NCBI GenBank assembly: GCA_013400115.1
Contig: VXBP01002815.1
Span: forward strand, 1,302,001 to 1,366,000
DNA: 64,000 nt
Origin: Rhinopomastus cyanomelas
Taxonomy: Eukaryota; Chordata; Aves; Bucerotiformes; Rhinopomastidae
Direction of reading: 5' to 3'
Shown here: positions 1 to 12,803 of the stretch, piece after piece
Layout: each line of letters begins with the position of its first letter
How positions within the stretch are numbered: the stretch's first letter is position 1
Notes under the pieces: model-generated
Database searches by the model: none
Seen by the model: only the letters and a program-made list of their open reading frames with translations
Told to the model about the DNA's origin: nothing
Program-made: the position numbers and the translations under genes

Positions 1-1824
1 AAAAGCACAACTGTCCCAGGTAATAACGCCGGCAGTTCTTCCAAGTCAGACTGTGTAGTCACAGCAATGTGCACAGAAGAGAACTCATTCTGCTCCCATC
101 TCTGTAGAGTTAGGGTAAAACGAAGTGGAAACCACTGTGCATCCTGGAGACCCAACGCTTGAGACGTGGCAGATACTAAGTGGATGGAACACCTGATCTT
201 TAAAAGTGAAGGTGCGCTGCACAAGTCATGGGGAGTCAAGCATCAAAGTCCGTGGTGAGAAAAATCGCGAAGACATGACATTTCTGAGCTGGCCTCCTTC
301 CTCTGCCCTTTTTCTCACCAGCAGGGTTGCATTGGGAGGACTGTCACACTGAGGGCAGAGTAGGTTAAGTCACACGAGCATCCTACACCTTGTCTGCTAG
401 GTGTTAGACGCAGCGCTGCCGCATGCAGGATTGGCTTTGCCACGAACCACGCAGCCTCCATGGGAGATGGAAGAAAGGAAGCGGTGGCTATGGCACCAAG
501 TAGAAAAAGATCAAGACTTTTAGTAAATTCAGCTGAGAGCCCATAGTTCTTTATTTGCATTTGTGTGTCATCACTGGCATCACACCAGTGTGGAATCATA
601 AAATCTTTAGGGATTGGAAGGGACCTCAAAAGATCATCTAGTCCAATCCCCCTGTCACAGCAGGATCACCTAGACCAAGTCACACAGGAACACAGTGAAC
701 GCTAAGGAGGCCAAAACCAGGTTAGGCAAAACAGAGGCGGTGTCAGGGACTGACAACAGATCTCTCTATAAGACAACTTCAGAACACAACCTCTGACGGA
801 AATGCACCAAGTTGCCGAGTCGTAGGAGTTGCGCCAACATGACTTAGACGAATTTAAAATCAGGCTGTAAGACATCAGTGGACTGGTTCTGTGTCAATAA
901 GCTTTAGATTATTCCAGTGGAGCAGCAGCAGAAGAAGAGAGTGTAATAGCTGTGTGGTGAATAAAAGCACAAACCCTTCCTTATCGGTCTTGTTTATGGA
1001 ATAGCAGTGCCCCGTGCTCCTGCTCGGACTCTGCTTGTTGGGTTGTTCCTCGTGCATCAGCCTCGTTCACATTCACAGTTCTGCAAGGCTCGTTCCCAAT
1101 AATTTCGCTCTCCATCATTTCTTGGCCTGAAGAGACACATCAAAGGGGCTCTGTGTTCTGCAGCTGTCCACGTGGGAAAACCTATTTGGTGTTTCAGCTT
1201 TCCATGTCTCAGCAGAAAGTTTGTCGGGATGTTTACCGCTCGTCGGTGTTGGGTAAAGCCCTTTTCCTGGGATTCCGATGCTTAACCGATCCTTCAGCTC
1301 CAACTATTCCAGCCTTGTTTTAGTCACTCCTGTGAAGTCAGTCCTGGTGGGAGCCAGAGATGCCAAAGCCTGAGACTCTAGAAGGTCAGAGCCCTCTGAG
1401 CTCTTCCTTTTCAGATTTCAAAAGAGAAGGAGAAAAACCCATTTCTCAAGCTGATTTACAGCAGCACCCTGATAAAAATCACATCTGGGCTGTTTTTTTC
1501 TACTAAATCACCGCTTTTACTCGACAAGCCACGTTTAAAAAGCTGTAATTTTTCTGCAACCATAAAACAGGATAAAATACTCATTTTGTTTAGCCCTGAG
1601 CATGTAATCTCAGTTAGATCAGGTCATAAATACTAGGGCAGTCAAACACGATACGGTCTTATCAGGAGTTAGTCTGCTCTTTGTGATTATTTTCCGTTAT
1701 TCTTTGTATAATTCCATGTAAAAGTTTGCACGTCGCCCCCTCGTACAGGAAGCGACTTTGCTGCTGGGGGTATCTGCTGTAACTGATACCATCTAATTAG
1801 CGATTTTCTCTCCCCATATGGTAG
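1..1824 (+). other. Intron (5' end outside window)
   Basis: This is the intron before the FN3-2 exon. It holds one short antisense CR1 piece at 593-695. I recognise nothing else in it; the short open frames look random. Confidence 0.8.
593..695 (-). repeat. CR1 LINE 3' end, type A
   Basis: Read on the minus strand this is the last 100 bases of CR1: the end of the coding region (CCTGTGTGACTTGGTCTAG) and the 3' tail. It is 5'-truncated at about 695. Confidence 0.85.
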
Positions 1825-2006
1825 GTATCGTCTGGCCGGCCTCCCCGGAGAATACCAGTACAAGAACATCACCAGTGCAGAAATTAACTACTGCTTAGTG
1901 AAGGACCTGATCATTTGGACCCAGTATGAAATCCAGGTGGCGTCCTACAACGGAGCCGGGCTGGGAGCTTTCAGCAGACCTGTGACAGAGTACACGTTGC
2001 AGGGAG
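1825..2006 (+). CDS. SDK1: SDK1 exon, second half of FN3-2
   Basis: This exon encodes about 60 residues from YRLAGLPGEYQYKN to TEYTLQG. It supplies strands C to G of an FN3 domain: the opening Y is the C-strand tyrosine, LIIWTQYEIQVASYNGAG is the E-F turn plus F strand with the tyrosine corner, and one N-glycosylation sequon (NIT) is present. The acceptor is a pyrimidine-rich run ending GGTAG at 1824 and the donor is G|GTGAGC at 2007. One base completes the incoming codon (phase 2) and the exon leaves in phase 1, so its lone final G joins TG of the next exon to give Val. The exon with the first half of this domain is upstream of the window. Numbering as FN3-2 is inferred by counting back from the C-terminal FN3. 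Confidence 0.9.
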
Positions 2007-5000
2007 GTGAGCAAGTCAGGCCGGTCTAGCCCTTGTAGCTACGGTCTGTAGCATCTAACAGCTTGTAGAATGAATGGTAATTCCTGTCAGATTTGATTGA
2101 CAGCCTGAGGTAGGAAGCACCTCCAAATTCCTGAGCAGAGGCGAGTCTCCGCTGCTACCTCTGTATAAAAAGCTGCGAGCTGAATTCAAAAATGATCTGT
2201 TTTGCTTGCCCCTTGTGATGACATGATGGCACACTTGCAGGTCAAGAGTCATCTGCAGCATAAGCAAGAAATAGAAATGCTGAAGAGAGCTGGATCTCAT
2301 GGAATGGATTTATAGGGCATGTGACAGGCAGGGGCTGAGGTTACTCTGCCAGAGTCACAGACAATATGGCAGGGAACTGGGTTTATTGTGGTCAAGATGC
2401 ACAGTGTGCTGCATGTGCAATTTAGCAGGCAGCTGCTGAGCAGACCGACGGCATTAGTTGTGATAATCACTGAGATTTAGAAATAGGGAATAAATTGCAG
2501 GGAAACTGTAGAGAGGAAATAGAGCCGGTGGAGAAAGTGTTGTGTAGCGTTTCAGGGACGGTGCAGACATTAGCAGAGAGGAAGACAGAACGATCTTTAA
2601 AGCCCTGGTCTTTGTGCCGGAGCTCCTCCGCACCTTCTGTAAGTGCTTTCAGAAAAGGATAAATTCCATCAGCAGAAGGATGTGTAATTACTTTTTACAA
2701 CCAGTGTAAGATACGTTTGCATCTCTGGATTGGCAGAAAAACCTGTGGGATAACTAAGTACCCGGCCCTTAAAGCTCTCATATATTCCCGTAATCACAGG
2801 GTTGTGTTCGATTCTAAGCGCTGGACGGTCCGTGCCTCTGCTTTATTGGTCATCAAACAATTAAACTCTCTGAAAAACTCGCAGATTTATGGTTCATCAG
2901 TTAATTTACAATCACTGAGGCAAACGTACTTGTTTGTTAATTGTTACTGGGAGTACATTAGAACATGATTAGATGCGGTTCGAAGTGTGGGGAGATCTTT
3001 AAGGAAGGATTATTCATATGCAACACTAATTAACCAAACAATTAAAGGCGGAAGCTGCCTATATTTCGTCTTAGGGCATGTAAAGTCGCCCAGTTTAGAG
3101 GAGTCTAGACACACGCAGCCCCTCTCTGGAAGTATTTATTGCAGACCTTGAAGTGTTTTTCTTAAAGTCTTCTCCTTGCAGCCAGGATTAATGTTTCGCA
3201 TCCTACTAAGGACCAGATCTCTGCTGAGAATTGGTTTGCACGCGGAATTTTAATCCCTCTCGTGAATACGCATGTCATTCATTACTCTGTTTATTTGCAC
3301 GTTTGAAGCCATCACAGCACCTTAACCCTCCATCTATGAAGCATTAAGACTCAGGTGTGGACCTCACAGTCTTCTTTGTGTTGTTTTTTTTTTTTTCAAA
3401 CCTTGCAATTGACTCTAATTTCCCTTGGTATCATGTGCTGTTATTATCATCCTTTATTGATTATCTGCCTGTCGCCATGCGTAAGGATATAAATCCTCTG
3501 GTATAAATTAAGTGTAGACAGCCCTACGTTCATATTAATCAGCACCAATGTTTAGACTACGGGACAACCTGCAGTCACCTATTTGTCTTTACGTGGTTCC
3601 TAGATGCTCAGTGGTGGGTAGACACAGATGAAAAGCCTGGGTGTTTCTTGCTTGTTTTATATCAGTATTTAACAGTTAATAACTACTTCTCTGATGCTAC
3701 TGTCTCCTAGTGAATTCCTTGCTGGGCATTCATCACTAAAGGCAATGCAGTCTGCTCTGGAAAGGGCTCGATGCCTTTTTGCATTTGGGGTTGAAAGGAA
3801 AGGCTGGTTGGTGTTGGTGTCATTTGAAACTGGATTGAGGCCAAGGTTCCGTCTGCAACGCACCACTGTCCAGAGCTATGCTCTTTTATTTTCCCCATAC
3901 TTGGGACATGACAGATAAAACCAGCATCTGTTTCTTGCTCCACAATGTCCTTCCTAAACCAAACCAGCAGGAGTAAGAAAAAACCATGTGTAAAACTGCC
4001 TTGTAAATCACATCCTGATTTTAATATGAGCAGAGACAAATGTCAGACACACAGTCCCATCCATCCCCTCTCCTACTGCCACCACCGCTGCCTCCATTCC
4101 GACGTGCATTAAATGATGTGAGCGATGCTGGCAAGAACCTGTCTGTCTGCAGATGAAAAATACCTGGAACACCTCTTATTAATCAAGTGTGCTGTGCAGT
4201 CAGAGCCTGGCAGGAAATGAACACCGGGAGCAGATCAACCCATTGGCAGGAGCAGATCAGCATATTGGCATCTTTGTCATAGGGAATATTGACTGGCCCT
4301 ATAAACCCAAGATTTGTACCAGCAGCCAGTCTATTAATCCCTTATCAGTCCTCTGGCATTGTTTTAGCCACTGGTAACTAATCAACCACTCTGAATATCG
4401 CCAACATCTAGAGTGTAGCCACCCTCACAAGGTGGTGAGAGATCTAAACTTGCAGAGAAACTTGCACCTGGTGTCAATTAGGTAAAATGTCAGACAGACT
4501 TAGTGGCAAAGCACTGAACATCCTTGCCACCAGGGTCAGAGAGTTTGACTGTCTCTAAATCTTGAAAGTCTTTTCAGAGTGATATTCAGCCTAATCTTTT
4601 GATGCTCTCTATATATAGGTCCTCCTTCATCACAGGTTCCTTGCTTTGATGTTACTTTACACAGGGATTTACTCCAGCCTTCTGCATAGGGCAATTTTTA
4701 CTTATTTAAACAGTGTCCAGCCGGACTTTTCACTACCATATGAAAACCTGAAGCTCCCCAACGCCTTTTCATTTGAGAATAGCTTTGTGAGGTGTATAAA
4801 CACCTTTCAGGACAATGACAGTGTCACCTCTGCTCTGTACTGTTGGATGTGCTTAGCTCTTCCCACCGGTTGATTTGACAGTAGAAGATTCCATCCCTTA
4901 CTTTGGGTCTGTCCCTTTCATCTCACTAGCACGAACACTTCTGAACTTGTCTCTCTTTGAAAAACTCCCACAGCTCCTCAGATTCAGGAAGGACAAGGTT

Positions 5001-5628
5001 TATAAGTAGATACAGAGCTTTCATTAGCTCTTCACATTGACATTAGCTCACTTTTGTTTCTTCTTTGAGAGCTGTGACTTTCCTTTGATGCACACCACCA
5101 GAGCCAGCCTTATGTCCTGAAGCTCACAGGTTTCAGCGTGGAGTCAGACAGTGCTTCATTTTCCCTTTGGTGCTGCACATGGACATCTTGAAAGGCCTGG
5201 GAAGTCTGAGCAAAAAGCCCTTTCTGAAGAGAAGGGTGGGAGAGTCACCAGGCTAGTGAGTCTTGGTAGTGGGGAGAGAAGGATGAAAGCGAGATGAGTC
5301 TGTTCAGCCAGACCTGAAGTGGTTTCTTCCTCAGGCAGTAGGAGCTGAAGACCAAGACAGAAGAGCTTGAGAAAGCCAGATTAACTGAAAGCTTCCTGCT
5401 TCATGTAGGAAATAATCTAGGAAAAGGAATCTCTGAATAAGGAGTGTCCTTTATATCAAAGAAAAGGGATTTTCCTTAGTTTTCCTTTAGGCTTTCTTGG
5501 GAAAATGATCTTAAAGATCCTCATTCACTTCTTGGGGGAACCCACTGACAGCCTTGGAGCATCCATGGCCATTTTGAGCCCAGCTGCTCCTGAGCAGAAG
5601 CCAGCTGGAGCTCTAGTGGCTGGATGTT

Positions 5629-5700
5629 CTGTCTCTATTTTATCTCTGTTGTAATTTGCCATTTTTCTGTCTCTATTTTATCTCTGTTGTAATTTACCAT
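5629..5700. repeat. 38-base tandem duplication
   Basis: A unit starting CTGTCTCTATTTTATCTC is repeated with a period of 38 bases (5629-5666, then 5667-5700). The visible copies differ at one position (TTTGCCAT versus TTTACCAT), so the duplication is recent. Confidence 0.9.
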
Positions 5701-7045
5701 CTACTGCCTTGTTTTGGTTTTGGATGTAAAAGGCTGTAAAATTAGCAGCGCTATCAGGGTGACCCCTGGCCCCCAGCTCTTAATGAAGGAGTAAACCCTT
5801 ACCCTTGCCAGAGGCACACAAGAAAGGAGGAAGGCATTTGTCAGCTGCAAGAGGCAAAACTCCTCAGTTAGTGCTAAACCTCACACGACCACATTTGAGG
5901 TATCAGCACGTGTAGAATTGCAGAGATCATTTTCCCCACACACCTGCTGCAGTTCATAGCAAGACAAAGGATGTCAGCAGGGAGCATCAGGGAATAGGCT
6001 TCACAGAGGGATTCCATCTCTCCACCGCAAGCCCTCCTCACAGCTCCCACCAGGGATGTGTAATTTAGCACCTCAAGCTGGTGAGTTAAAGGAACAACCA
6101 CATCCTCATACAGAGAAAAACCTGCAGTTCTCTGAGCCTGCCTTATTGAGACATGGAAGCTGCCACCTCAAAGGTCAGGAGCTCTGGAGGAGCAGGAGAC
6201 TTTTCTACAAGCTTCAGCTGAACGTCTGTATTTAAGACCAGTAGTCTGGCTGTCAGAACCTCCAAAGGGTTTACATGCTATTTGCACATAGCTAGAGACA
6301 GAATAATTGCACGTACACATGCTTAACCTTAATGTCTTCTCTTCTCTCAATTATCTCGTCAGCGAAACCCTTTTAATGGCTTTTATCTGGAGTGCTCCAT
6401 GACCTTTTCTGCTCCGAGTGTGGTGCATTAACTCGTGGTCCCAGTGGCTGAGCTCCTCACAGGTTTCCAACCACATGAACTTTATTGGGAAGAACGTAAC
6501 GGTTGCTTTGGTCTGACCAGTTTGATCTGCAGTTCCAGGAGGACTTCCAGATGATTTAGGGATTCTTGCAAATATGATGGAGAACAGGTTTAAAGCTGAG
6601 CTTGTAAATACTTGAAACCCTCACTTGACATCGGTACCTTCTGTACCACGAGGCAACAAGGAACTTGTTAGGAAGAGGACAAATACCTACCACTGCATTA
6701 GAAAGTCCTTTATGTGGCCAGCTGCAGTAAGCTACTAGCCACAGTTAGTTGCTTGGAAAAGCATTTGATTTTTTAAGTCCCCACAAGGTCAATTCTGACT
6801 TGAGGTCCTGTCAAACTTCTTTTCTTTATCCAATGCAAGACTGTTCAGATACCCAAGGAAGTCTTTGCTGTCAGGACCTAAAAGGAGAACTTTATACTGG
6901 CACTTTGAAGTCAATTTGATGTTATGAGGCCAATATTTTACCAATTAAAATATAAAAATGTATTATACTATGTCTTCTGCTGTATAATTAAGCTTGTGCA
7001 AATCAGATGGGCCACATTCTTTCCATCCTCCGTGGATCAGTCTAC

Positions 7046-7124
7046 ATGTTCCTACTCTGGCCAGGGGGGTTGGACCAGATGATCTTTCGAGGTCCCTTCC
7101 AATCCCTAATGTCCTATGATCTTC
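7046..7124 (+). repeat. CR1 3' end, type A, sense
   Basis: A 79-base CR1 tail ending CCCTAATGTCCTATGAT. It forms an inverted pair with the next entry. Confidence 0.85.
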
Positions 7125-7133
7125 CAAATGCAT

Positions 7134-7227
7134 TCACAGAATCACGGAACATTAGGGATTGGAAGGGACCTCAAAAGATCATCAGGTCCCATCCCCCTTG
7201 CCAGAGCAGGACCACCTAGACCAAGTC
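7134..7227 (-). repeat. CR1 3' end, type A, antisense
   Basis: It begins TCACAGAATCACGGAAC and ends at GACCAAGTC. Together with 7046-7124 it makes a 61-base-arm inverted repeat (arms 7052-7112 and 7149-7209). Confidence 0.87.
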
Positions 7228-7991
7228 GTGCTGAGGTGCAGATGATTGCTCAGTAAAGCTGTCCAAAGAGAAATTGTGATATCAATCAGAATTTCCAACG
7301 TTCCAAAGGGCTTATGTTTTCTGCTCATAATTTTTACCATTTTCCTTCTCGTGAAGAAAAAAAAAAAAAAAGCATTTTGATTTTTAAAGTCTCTCACTCG
7401 TGTTCATTATTAATGAGATGAAGTATTGCACACAAAAGCAAGTTGAGATACGTCTTGCGGCCCTCCTCATAAATGGGTTCACCAAAGAACATCAATTAAA
7501 ATGCACGTTAAGTAGAAGACTGTAGCCAAAGCAGAGTGATTTTACTATGTATGACTGTATAGATCAGGATGATATATCAGGATGATTTGGTGGATCTCTT
7601 AACCACAAAAACTTTATGGTATCTATAGGTAATTAAGATAATGCTACAACCTCCCCGAAGCACGCGGGGAATTACGACACATGGCAGGAAGTAGTGCCCA
7701 GATTCTAATGGACATTTAGAGGACTATCAAATAAATTCTGGGTTTAGAACTCAATAATCATGTGTAGTTCATAAATTATGACATCAGGTTTTAAATTAGG
7801 GCACAAAAATTAAGGATAATATGACATTTTTCAGGTTGAAAAACTGTGCAGAGCTCAATTTTCAAGCCATGGTTTAGTCATCAGGGAGGTTTAGTGAGGT
7901 AAGGCATGAAAGCTGATGTTCTTGTCACTTCAAATCTGACTTCTTTGAGGATTTCTCCTTTTTATTTTTTGGTGTTAATATGTCTAGGTTG

Positions 7992-8293
7992 CGGGTGTCA
8001 GGAGGATGGAGCCAGGTTCTGCTCAGTGTCAGCTTGCAATAGGACAAGGGGCAATTGGTGTGAGCTGGAACAGAGAAGGTTCCACATCAATATGAGAAGG
8101 AACTTCTTCACAGTGAGGGTGACAGAGCCCTGGAACAGGCTGCCCATGGGGGCTATGGAGTCTCCTTCACTGGAGATGTTTAAAACCTGCCTGGATGTGT
8201 TCCTGTGTGACTTGGTCTAGGTGGTCCTGCTGTGGCAGGGGGATTGGAGTAGATGATCTTTCGAGGTCCCTTCCAATCCCTGATGTTCTGTGA
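7992..8293 (+). repeat. CR1, type A, ORF2 C-terminus and tail
   Basis: A 302-base sense copy. It keeps an open CR1 ORF2 C-terminal frame, GCQEDGARFCS to FLCDLV, with a TAG stop at 8218-8220, followed by the 3' tail. It is 5'-truncated and cannot encode an active protein. Confidence 0.92.
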
Positions 8294-9728
8294 CCTTTTG
8301 AAAAGCCTGTGCTGTCCTAGCTGCAGTTCACAGCAGTTCTTACTGCAGCTTGGACACCAGTTAACAATAAAGCCCCTTTATGTCTTTTTTAAACAACCGT
8401 AGCCTTTGGTGGAAAAAGGAGTGTTCTGATGTTTTTGAACTTAGTGTCTTGATTTCTTCTCCATACGAAGGCTTCTCTTCCAAAAGTAATTTGAAGCTTT
8501 AAAAATTTATGACCTGTTTTTGAAGAGTATGGAGCAGACCCCCATTTCTCAGTGGATCTGTGGATACCTCTTAGAAGCACAGGTCAGTGGGCTTTGGTAT
8601 AAATCTTTCCTCAGAAGCAGAAGGAACAAAGCTTTCCAGGCTTCAGAATCACCTCTGGATGGTTCCTCTTCCACACAAAACAGATGCACACAGCTGTCAA
8701 TAGTAATACTATTTTAAGCTATGTTAAACTTATTTTATGGAATTCAAAGGATTTTAGTCCACTTTTTTCTACCCATACAGCAGTTTTCTTCTGGAACTTA
8801 CTGTACAATGGGTAACTTCAGAGAAAGTTGCCTTTTAGTAGCCTTGTCATCATTCTTTCCTCCGAGGACTACAGGAATGACATCCTACAGCAGTAAATTG
8901 ATGAAGTTGCCTGGAAAGTATTTAAAGAGACATTATATTAAATGGCAAAATATTGAGGTGTTGGTTTCTGTTGTTCGAAGGTTGTTGTTGCTAGAAGGCA
9001 GCATGCCTTTGTTTTCTCTGCTTCCTTTTGTATTGAGAAAACATCTGTCTAATTAAATACTTGGCAGAGAATGTTTATGCAACTTTTAGTAGATTAGAGG
9101 ATGTATTGGCTCAGAATATATATAATCAGTTCAATATACAAGACTGAATATCATATCAAGATCGAATGGGAACGTATCCAATTCCCCAGAAAATCCTTAT
9201 TGCCTGTGATATGACTGCTCCTAATTCTTTAAGCAGCAGTAAATAATAAACAGATGCTGCTGCCAGATTATAATTCACAATTACAACTTTAATTGTGCGG
9301 ACTCTGTGTTTGCTTGCCCGGTCTGGGGAATTGTGTGGTATTAGAAGACTCAAGGAATCTCTTTCTGAAACTGCTCACTGTCTGTGCAGCCATGGATAAT
9401 TGAAAGAGATGTGTTCACCTATCATTACCTAGCTTCTGTCTCAAGTCTTTATGAGAAACTCATGTGTGGAATAATAAGGTGCAGAAGTCATTTCATCCCC
9501 TCCTCTTGAAAGAATCTGCAATACAGAATGAGAAATTTGCCCAATTACCCTGCTTTCCAAACCACTGCTGGTTACCGTCTCACAAGAAGCGCATCCTTCT
9601 CTCAAGGTTGTTATTACTCAGAGTCGTGAGTGACAGGCAGTGCCTTCCGTGTTCATCTGTCTCTTTTGTCCCCTCATCCCTCCTCCTCTCTGTTTTATTT
9701 CGTCCCTCCCTCTGCCGACTGGGAGCAG

Positions 9729-9844
9729 TGCCCACAGCTCCGCCGCAGAACGTGCAAGTCGAAGCCGTGAACTCCACAACCATCCAGTTCCTCTGGACCC
9801 CTCCACCCCAACAGTTCATCAATGGCATTAACCAAGGATACAAG
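9729..9844 (+). CDS. SDK1: SDK1 exon, first half of FN3-3
   Basis: This 116-base exon encodes VPTAPPQNVQVEAVN to FINGINQGYK, strands A to C of an FN3 domain. The B-strand tryptophan is in FLWTPPP, and a glycosylation sequon (NST) lies just before it. The acceptor GGGAGCAG ends at 9728 and the donor AAG|GTAAAT begins at 9845. It enters in phase 1 and leaves in phase 0. The frame stays open on both sides (from 9464 and to 10045), but those extensions are intron: they show no FN3 signature and the splice sites are good. The SDK1 exon with VPSAPPENISAEAV at 48412 has exactly the same length and phases. Confidence 0.93.
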
Positions 9845-11244
9845 GTAAATAGAAACGAGACTTCGGTGGCTTCAAATAGCATTTGTCTTAACAGTCCCAG
9901 TATAGAACAAATAGATGTTCAATGTAATCATCTCCAAAGCGACTTTATCTTTTCAGGGGTATCCAACACAAGTAAGACAGAGAGAGAATTGAGCAGTTGT
10001 TGCTCTTGTGGTTCACAGCTGATGTGTATACTCAGGGAATGTTAGGGCTAGAAGACCTAACTCCTTTATTACTCACCTGGAGAGATTCCAAAGTCAAAAA
10101 GCAGTGTCAAACATTTGCAGAGTCATCGCAGGAGACACGTTGTTCAGCCTAAAGGATTCCATTGTAAAATTCCCATTCATTGAAACAGGCACCAAGACAT
10201 CCCCCTAACTATTGGACTTAACCTTCCCACTGTGATGGTTTGGGAGATGTGAGAATGCAAGATGGATTAACCGCCCTTGATGACACAGAGCTAGCGTGAT
10301 AAGTCCCTGTTGATGGGCAACTGGCAGCATCTATTACGGCGCGCTGAGTAGAGAGTGCTTCAGAGAGCACTTGTTGGTACTTTGGCCAGTGGAGTGTGTG
10401 CTGAGAAGGTAGCTGGAGTGGTTTATTTCTGGCTCAGGAAGGTCTGCTTAATGGAAACTCCTTCAGTGGTTCAGCAGTAGGGGCATAATGAACGAAGGGT
10501 TTAAAGACATTCGTGGAAATCGGGTGGGAATCACGAAGCAGGAGACACTTTTGGCTTGTGAGCAGGGAAGAGCAAAGTGGATTTAGGCGTCCAGTGGAGG
10601 AATGTTGAGTGGGCTGAGGACGCACACAGTCCAGAAGACAAGCTGCAAACTGAGGGATTGCAGGTGGGTTTAAGCAGCTTCAGGTTACTCGATCTTTCCC
10701 TAAGAGCACTTCAAAGTGATGGGGAAATTGAGACAGAGGTGCACATGAGAGTTGCCCAGGTCTATGTATTTCTCATTGGGAACACCAGTGGTTTCGTAAT
10801 CCCACGTTGAAGCACTATGTACATGTAGGTGTGTACATCTCTTTTTTCCCCAAGACAGGACGAGCTCTCATGACAAGGTGACTGACAGGGCTGCGAGAGT
10901 ATATCCTGAAACATCAATGCAGAAGTAGTACTTGGCTTCTGTTCAGACACTGGAGAATAAAAGCACTTTTGGGGCTCACTGGGCTGCAGTGCACTATAAT
11001 TTCCTGGTGCAAGTCCAAGCACGGTGAGCTCAGTCAAATTTGCAAAAGTCATTCTTCAGAGTTTTATTCTCTGTTTCGTTCAAACACACTTTCAGTTGGA
11101 AGATCCTTAGACTCCTCGCACAGTTACCTCTCATTTATGTTTCCGTTTCTCTAGCAATGATATGAAATAACTGCATCTGTAATTTGTAAATGTCAGTGGT
11201 CAGTGGAAAGTTGTGAAATCATCAGTTCTCTTTCTTTGGATCTC

Positions 11245-11571
11245 CAGGCTCTTCTCAATGTCATCTAGTGGGAGTGAGCTGGAACATAGAAGGTTCCACA
11301 TAAATATGAGAAGGAACTTCTTCACCGTGAGGGTGATGGAGCATTGGAACAGGCTGCCTAGGGGGGTTGTGGAGTCTCCTTCACTGGAGATGTTTAAGAC
11401 CCACTTGGTCTAGGTGATCCTGCTGTGGCAGGGGGATTGGACTAGATGGTCTTTCAAGATCCCCTCCAATCCCTCATGATTCTATGAGTCTTTCGAGGTC
11501 TCTTCCAATGCCTGATGATTCTATGAGTCTTTCAAGGTCCCTTCCAATCCCTGACCTTCTGTGATTCTGTG
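11245..11571 (+). repeat. CR1, type A, with triplicated 3' tail
   Basis: A sense copy with two internal deletions: one before the GGAGTGAGCTGG segment and about 20 bases just before the stop region (GACCCACTTGGTCTAGG). Its last 39 bases are present three times in tandem (11449-11564). Confidence 0.9.
11449..11564 (+). repeat. 39-base tandem triplication of a CR1 terminus
   Basis: Units are 11449-11487, 11488-11526 and 11527-11564. Each begins GTCTTTC and ends in an ATTCTATGA- or TTCTGTGA-like octamer. The copies differ from each other at several positions. Confidence 0.9.
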
Positions 11572-12803
11572 CCTGCAGCGGCTTTACCGTTCCTGTTTCT
11601 CACTGGGATTGAGAACCGCGGCACAAAGGCTGTGCGAGAACATTTCTGTCAGCTACCTCTGTAGCACAGAGTTCCATATGATTTATAAATTACTATTAGT
11701 CAAAATCACACCTTTATTTTTTCCTTGACGATTGAACCCATTTTTCCCTTTGACCGACATAACTGATGACCTTTATTTTCTGCACACATTTCCTGAAGCA
11801 CGTTGGCTGAAACACACTCCAAGGGGAGCATTTCAGTCCTCCAAAGTTACAAACGCCGATCGCAATCCACAAAGGCAAGTTAGAAAAGAATCCAAAACTT
11901 ATTATCCCACCAGTGATCTTTAATTTTTATCTTTTCCATGAAATTTATTTGCCTTTCAAGAAGCTGTAAAGGGCACCTTTTCAAATATAAAATTTTCCTA
12001 ACAGAATGACTCCTTTTGGTCCTCTCCTTGTTCTTCCTCATTAGCAGAAACTATAGACATCGGCTAAATTCGTCAAATACAGCTCATTAATTTCAGGAAT
12101 CCATTCATGTTAATGAGCCTGAAATCAATAGGAGTAGCAGGAGCTGCACAGCTACTCGGCAGGGCCTTGAATGTTAAGGTGCTCGTGTCAGCCGCGCGAC
12201 GAGGGTTCTTGAGCGAAATCAAAATTTCATGAGCGCTTTAAAGCTGGAGACCCCCTAAGCCGTTAAGGCAATTTCAAAAATTGTTTTAAAATTTCAAAGC
12301 AATTTGCCAGGAATGAATTTTTTTAAGTCCTCATTTAGGTACCTACACGTGCGGTGCTCCGCTCTAAAAAATATTGATCCACCCAGAAGATACGATGAGA
12401 TGAATGAACCCTGAAAGAACTGAGCTCTTCTGACGAGCCGCTGTTTTAAACGCAGGAAAGTGTCTTTGGGAGTCTTAACTTTGGGGAGCAAGGTGTTGGA
12501 AATTGTAATGATCATCCTTACAACCACTTGTGTTCTTTGTGTAGTTGCAGAACTGCTTGGATCATTCACAGTGTGGGCATCCCCAAGCCACCCAACGGTG
12601 TAATGCTCTTAGCCGGTTAGGCAAGGCTGGTCCCTGGGATACTGTGGGCTCTGTGGGAGGGGAAGGAGGACACACATGTTTTCCCCTGCTCAACCCCTTA
12701 TCCCACTAACCTTCCCAACCAGTGGGATCTTCAAAGGCACTCGGGAATGAGACAAAGCACTTATCTTGGGGTAGCACTGGAAGTGCTTCTATTCCTTCAC
12801 AGC

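Larger units (their letters stand above)
2007..9728 (+). other. Intron, 7.7 kb, between FN3-2 and FN3-3
   Basis: It contains three type A CR1 pieces near 7.0-8.3 kb, a 38-base tandem duplication at 5629, a 13-base T run at 3384 and a 15-base A run at 7357. An AT-rich stretch near 2990-3070 has several homeodomain-like ATTA cores. The remaining 6 kb show no recognisable gene or repeat. Confidence 0.85.

Noticed and set aside
9464..10045. 193-codon plus-strand frame
   Set aside because: Only 9729-9844 is FN3 sequence with good splice sites; the rest is intron that happens to stay open.
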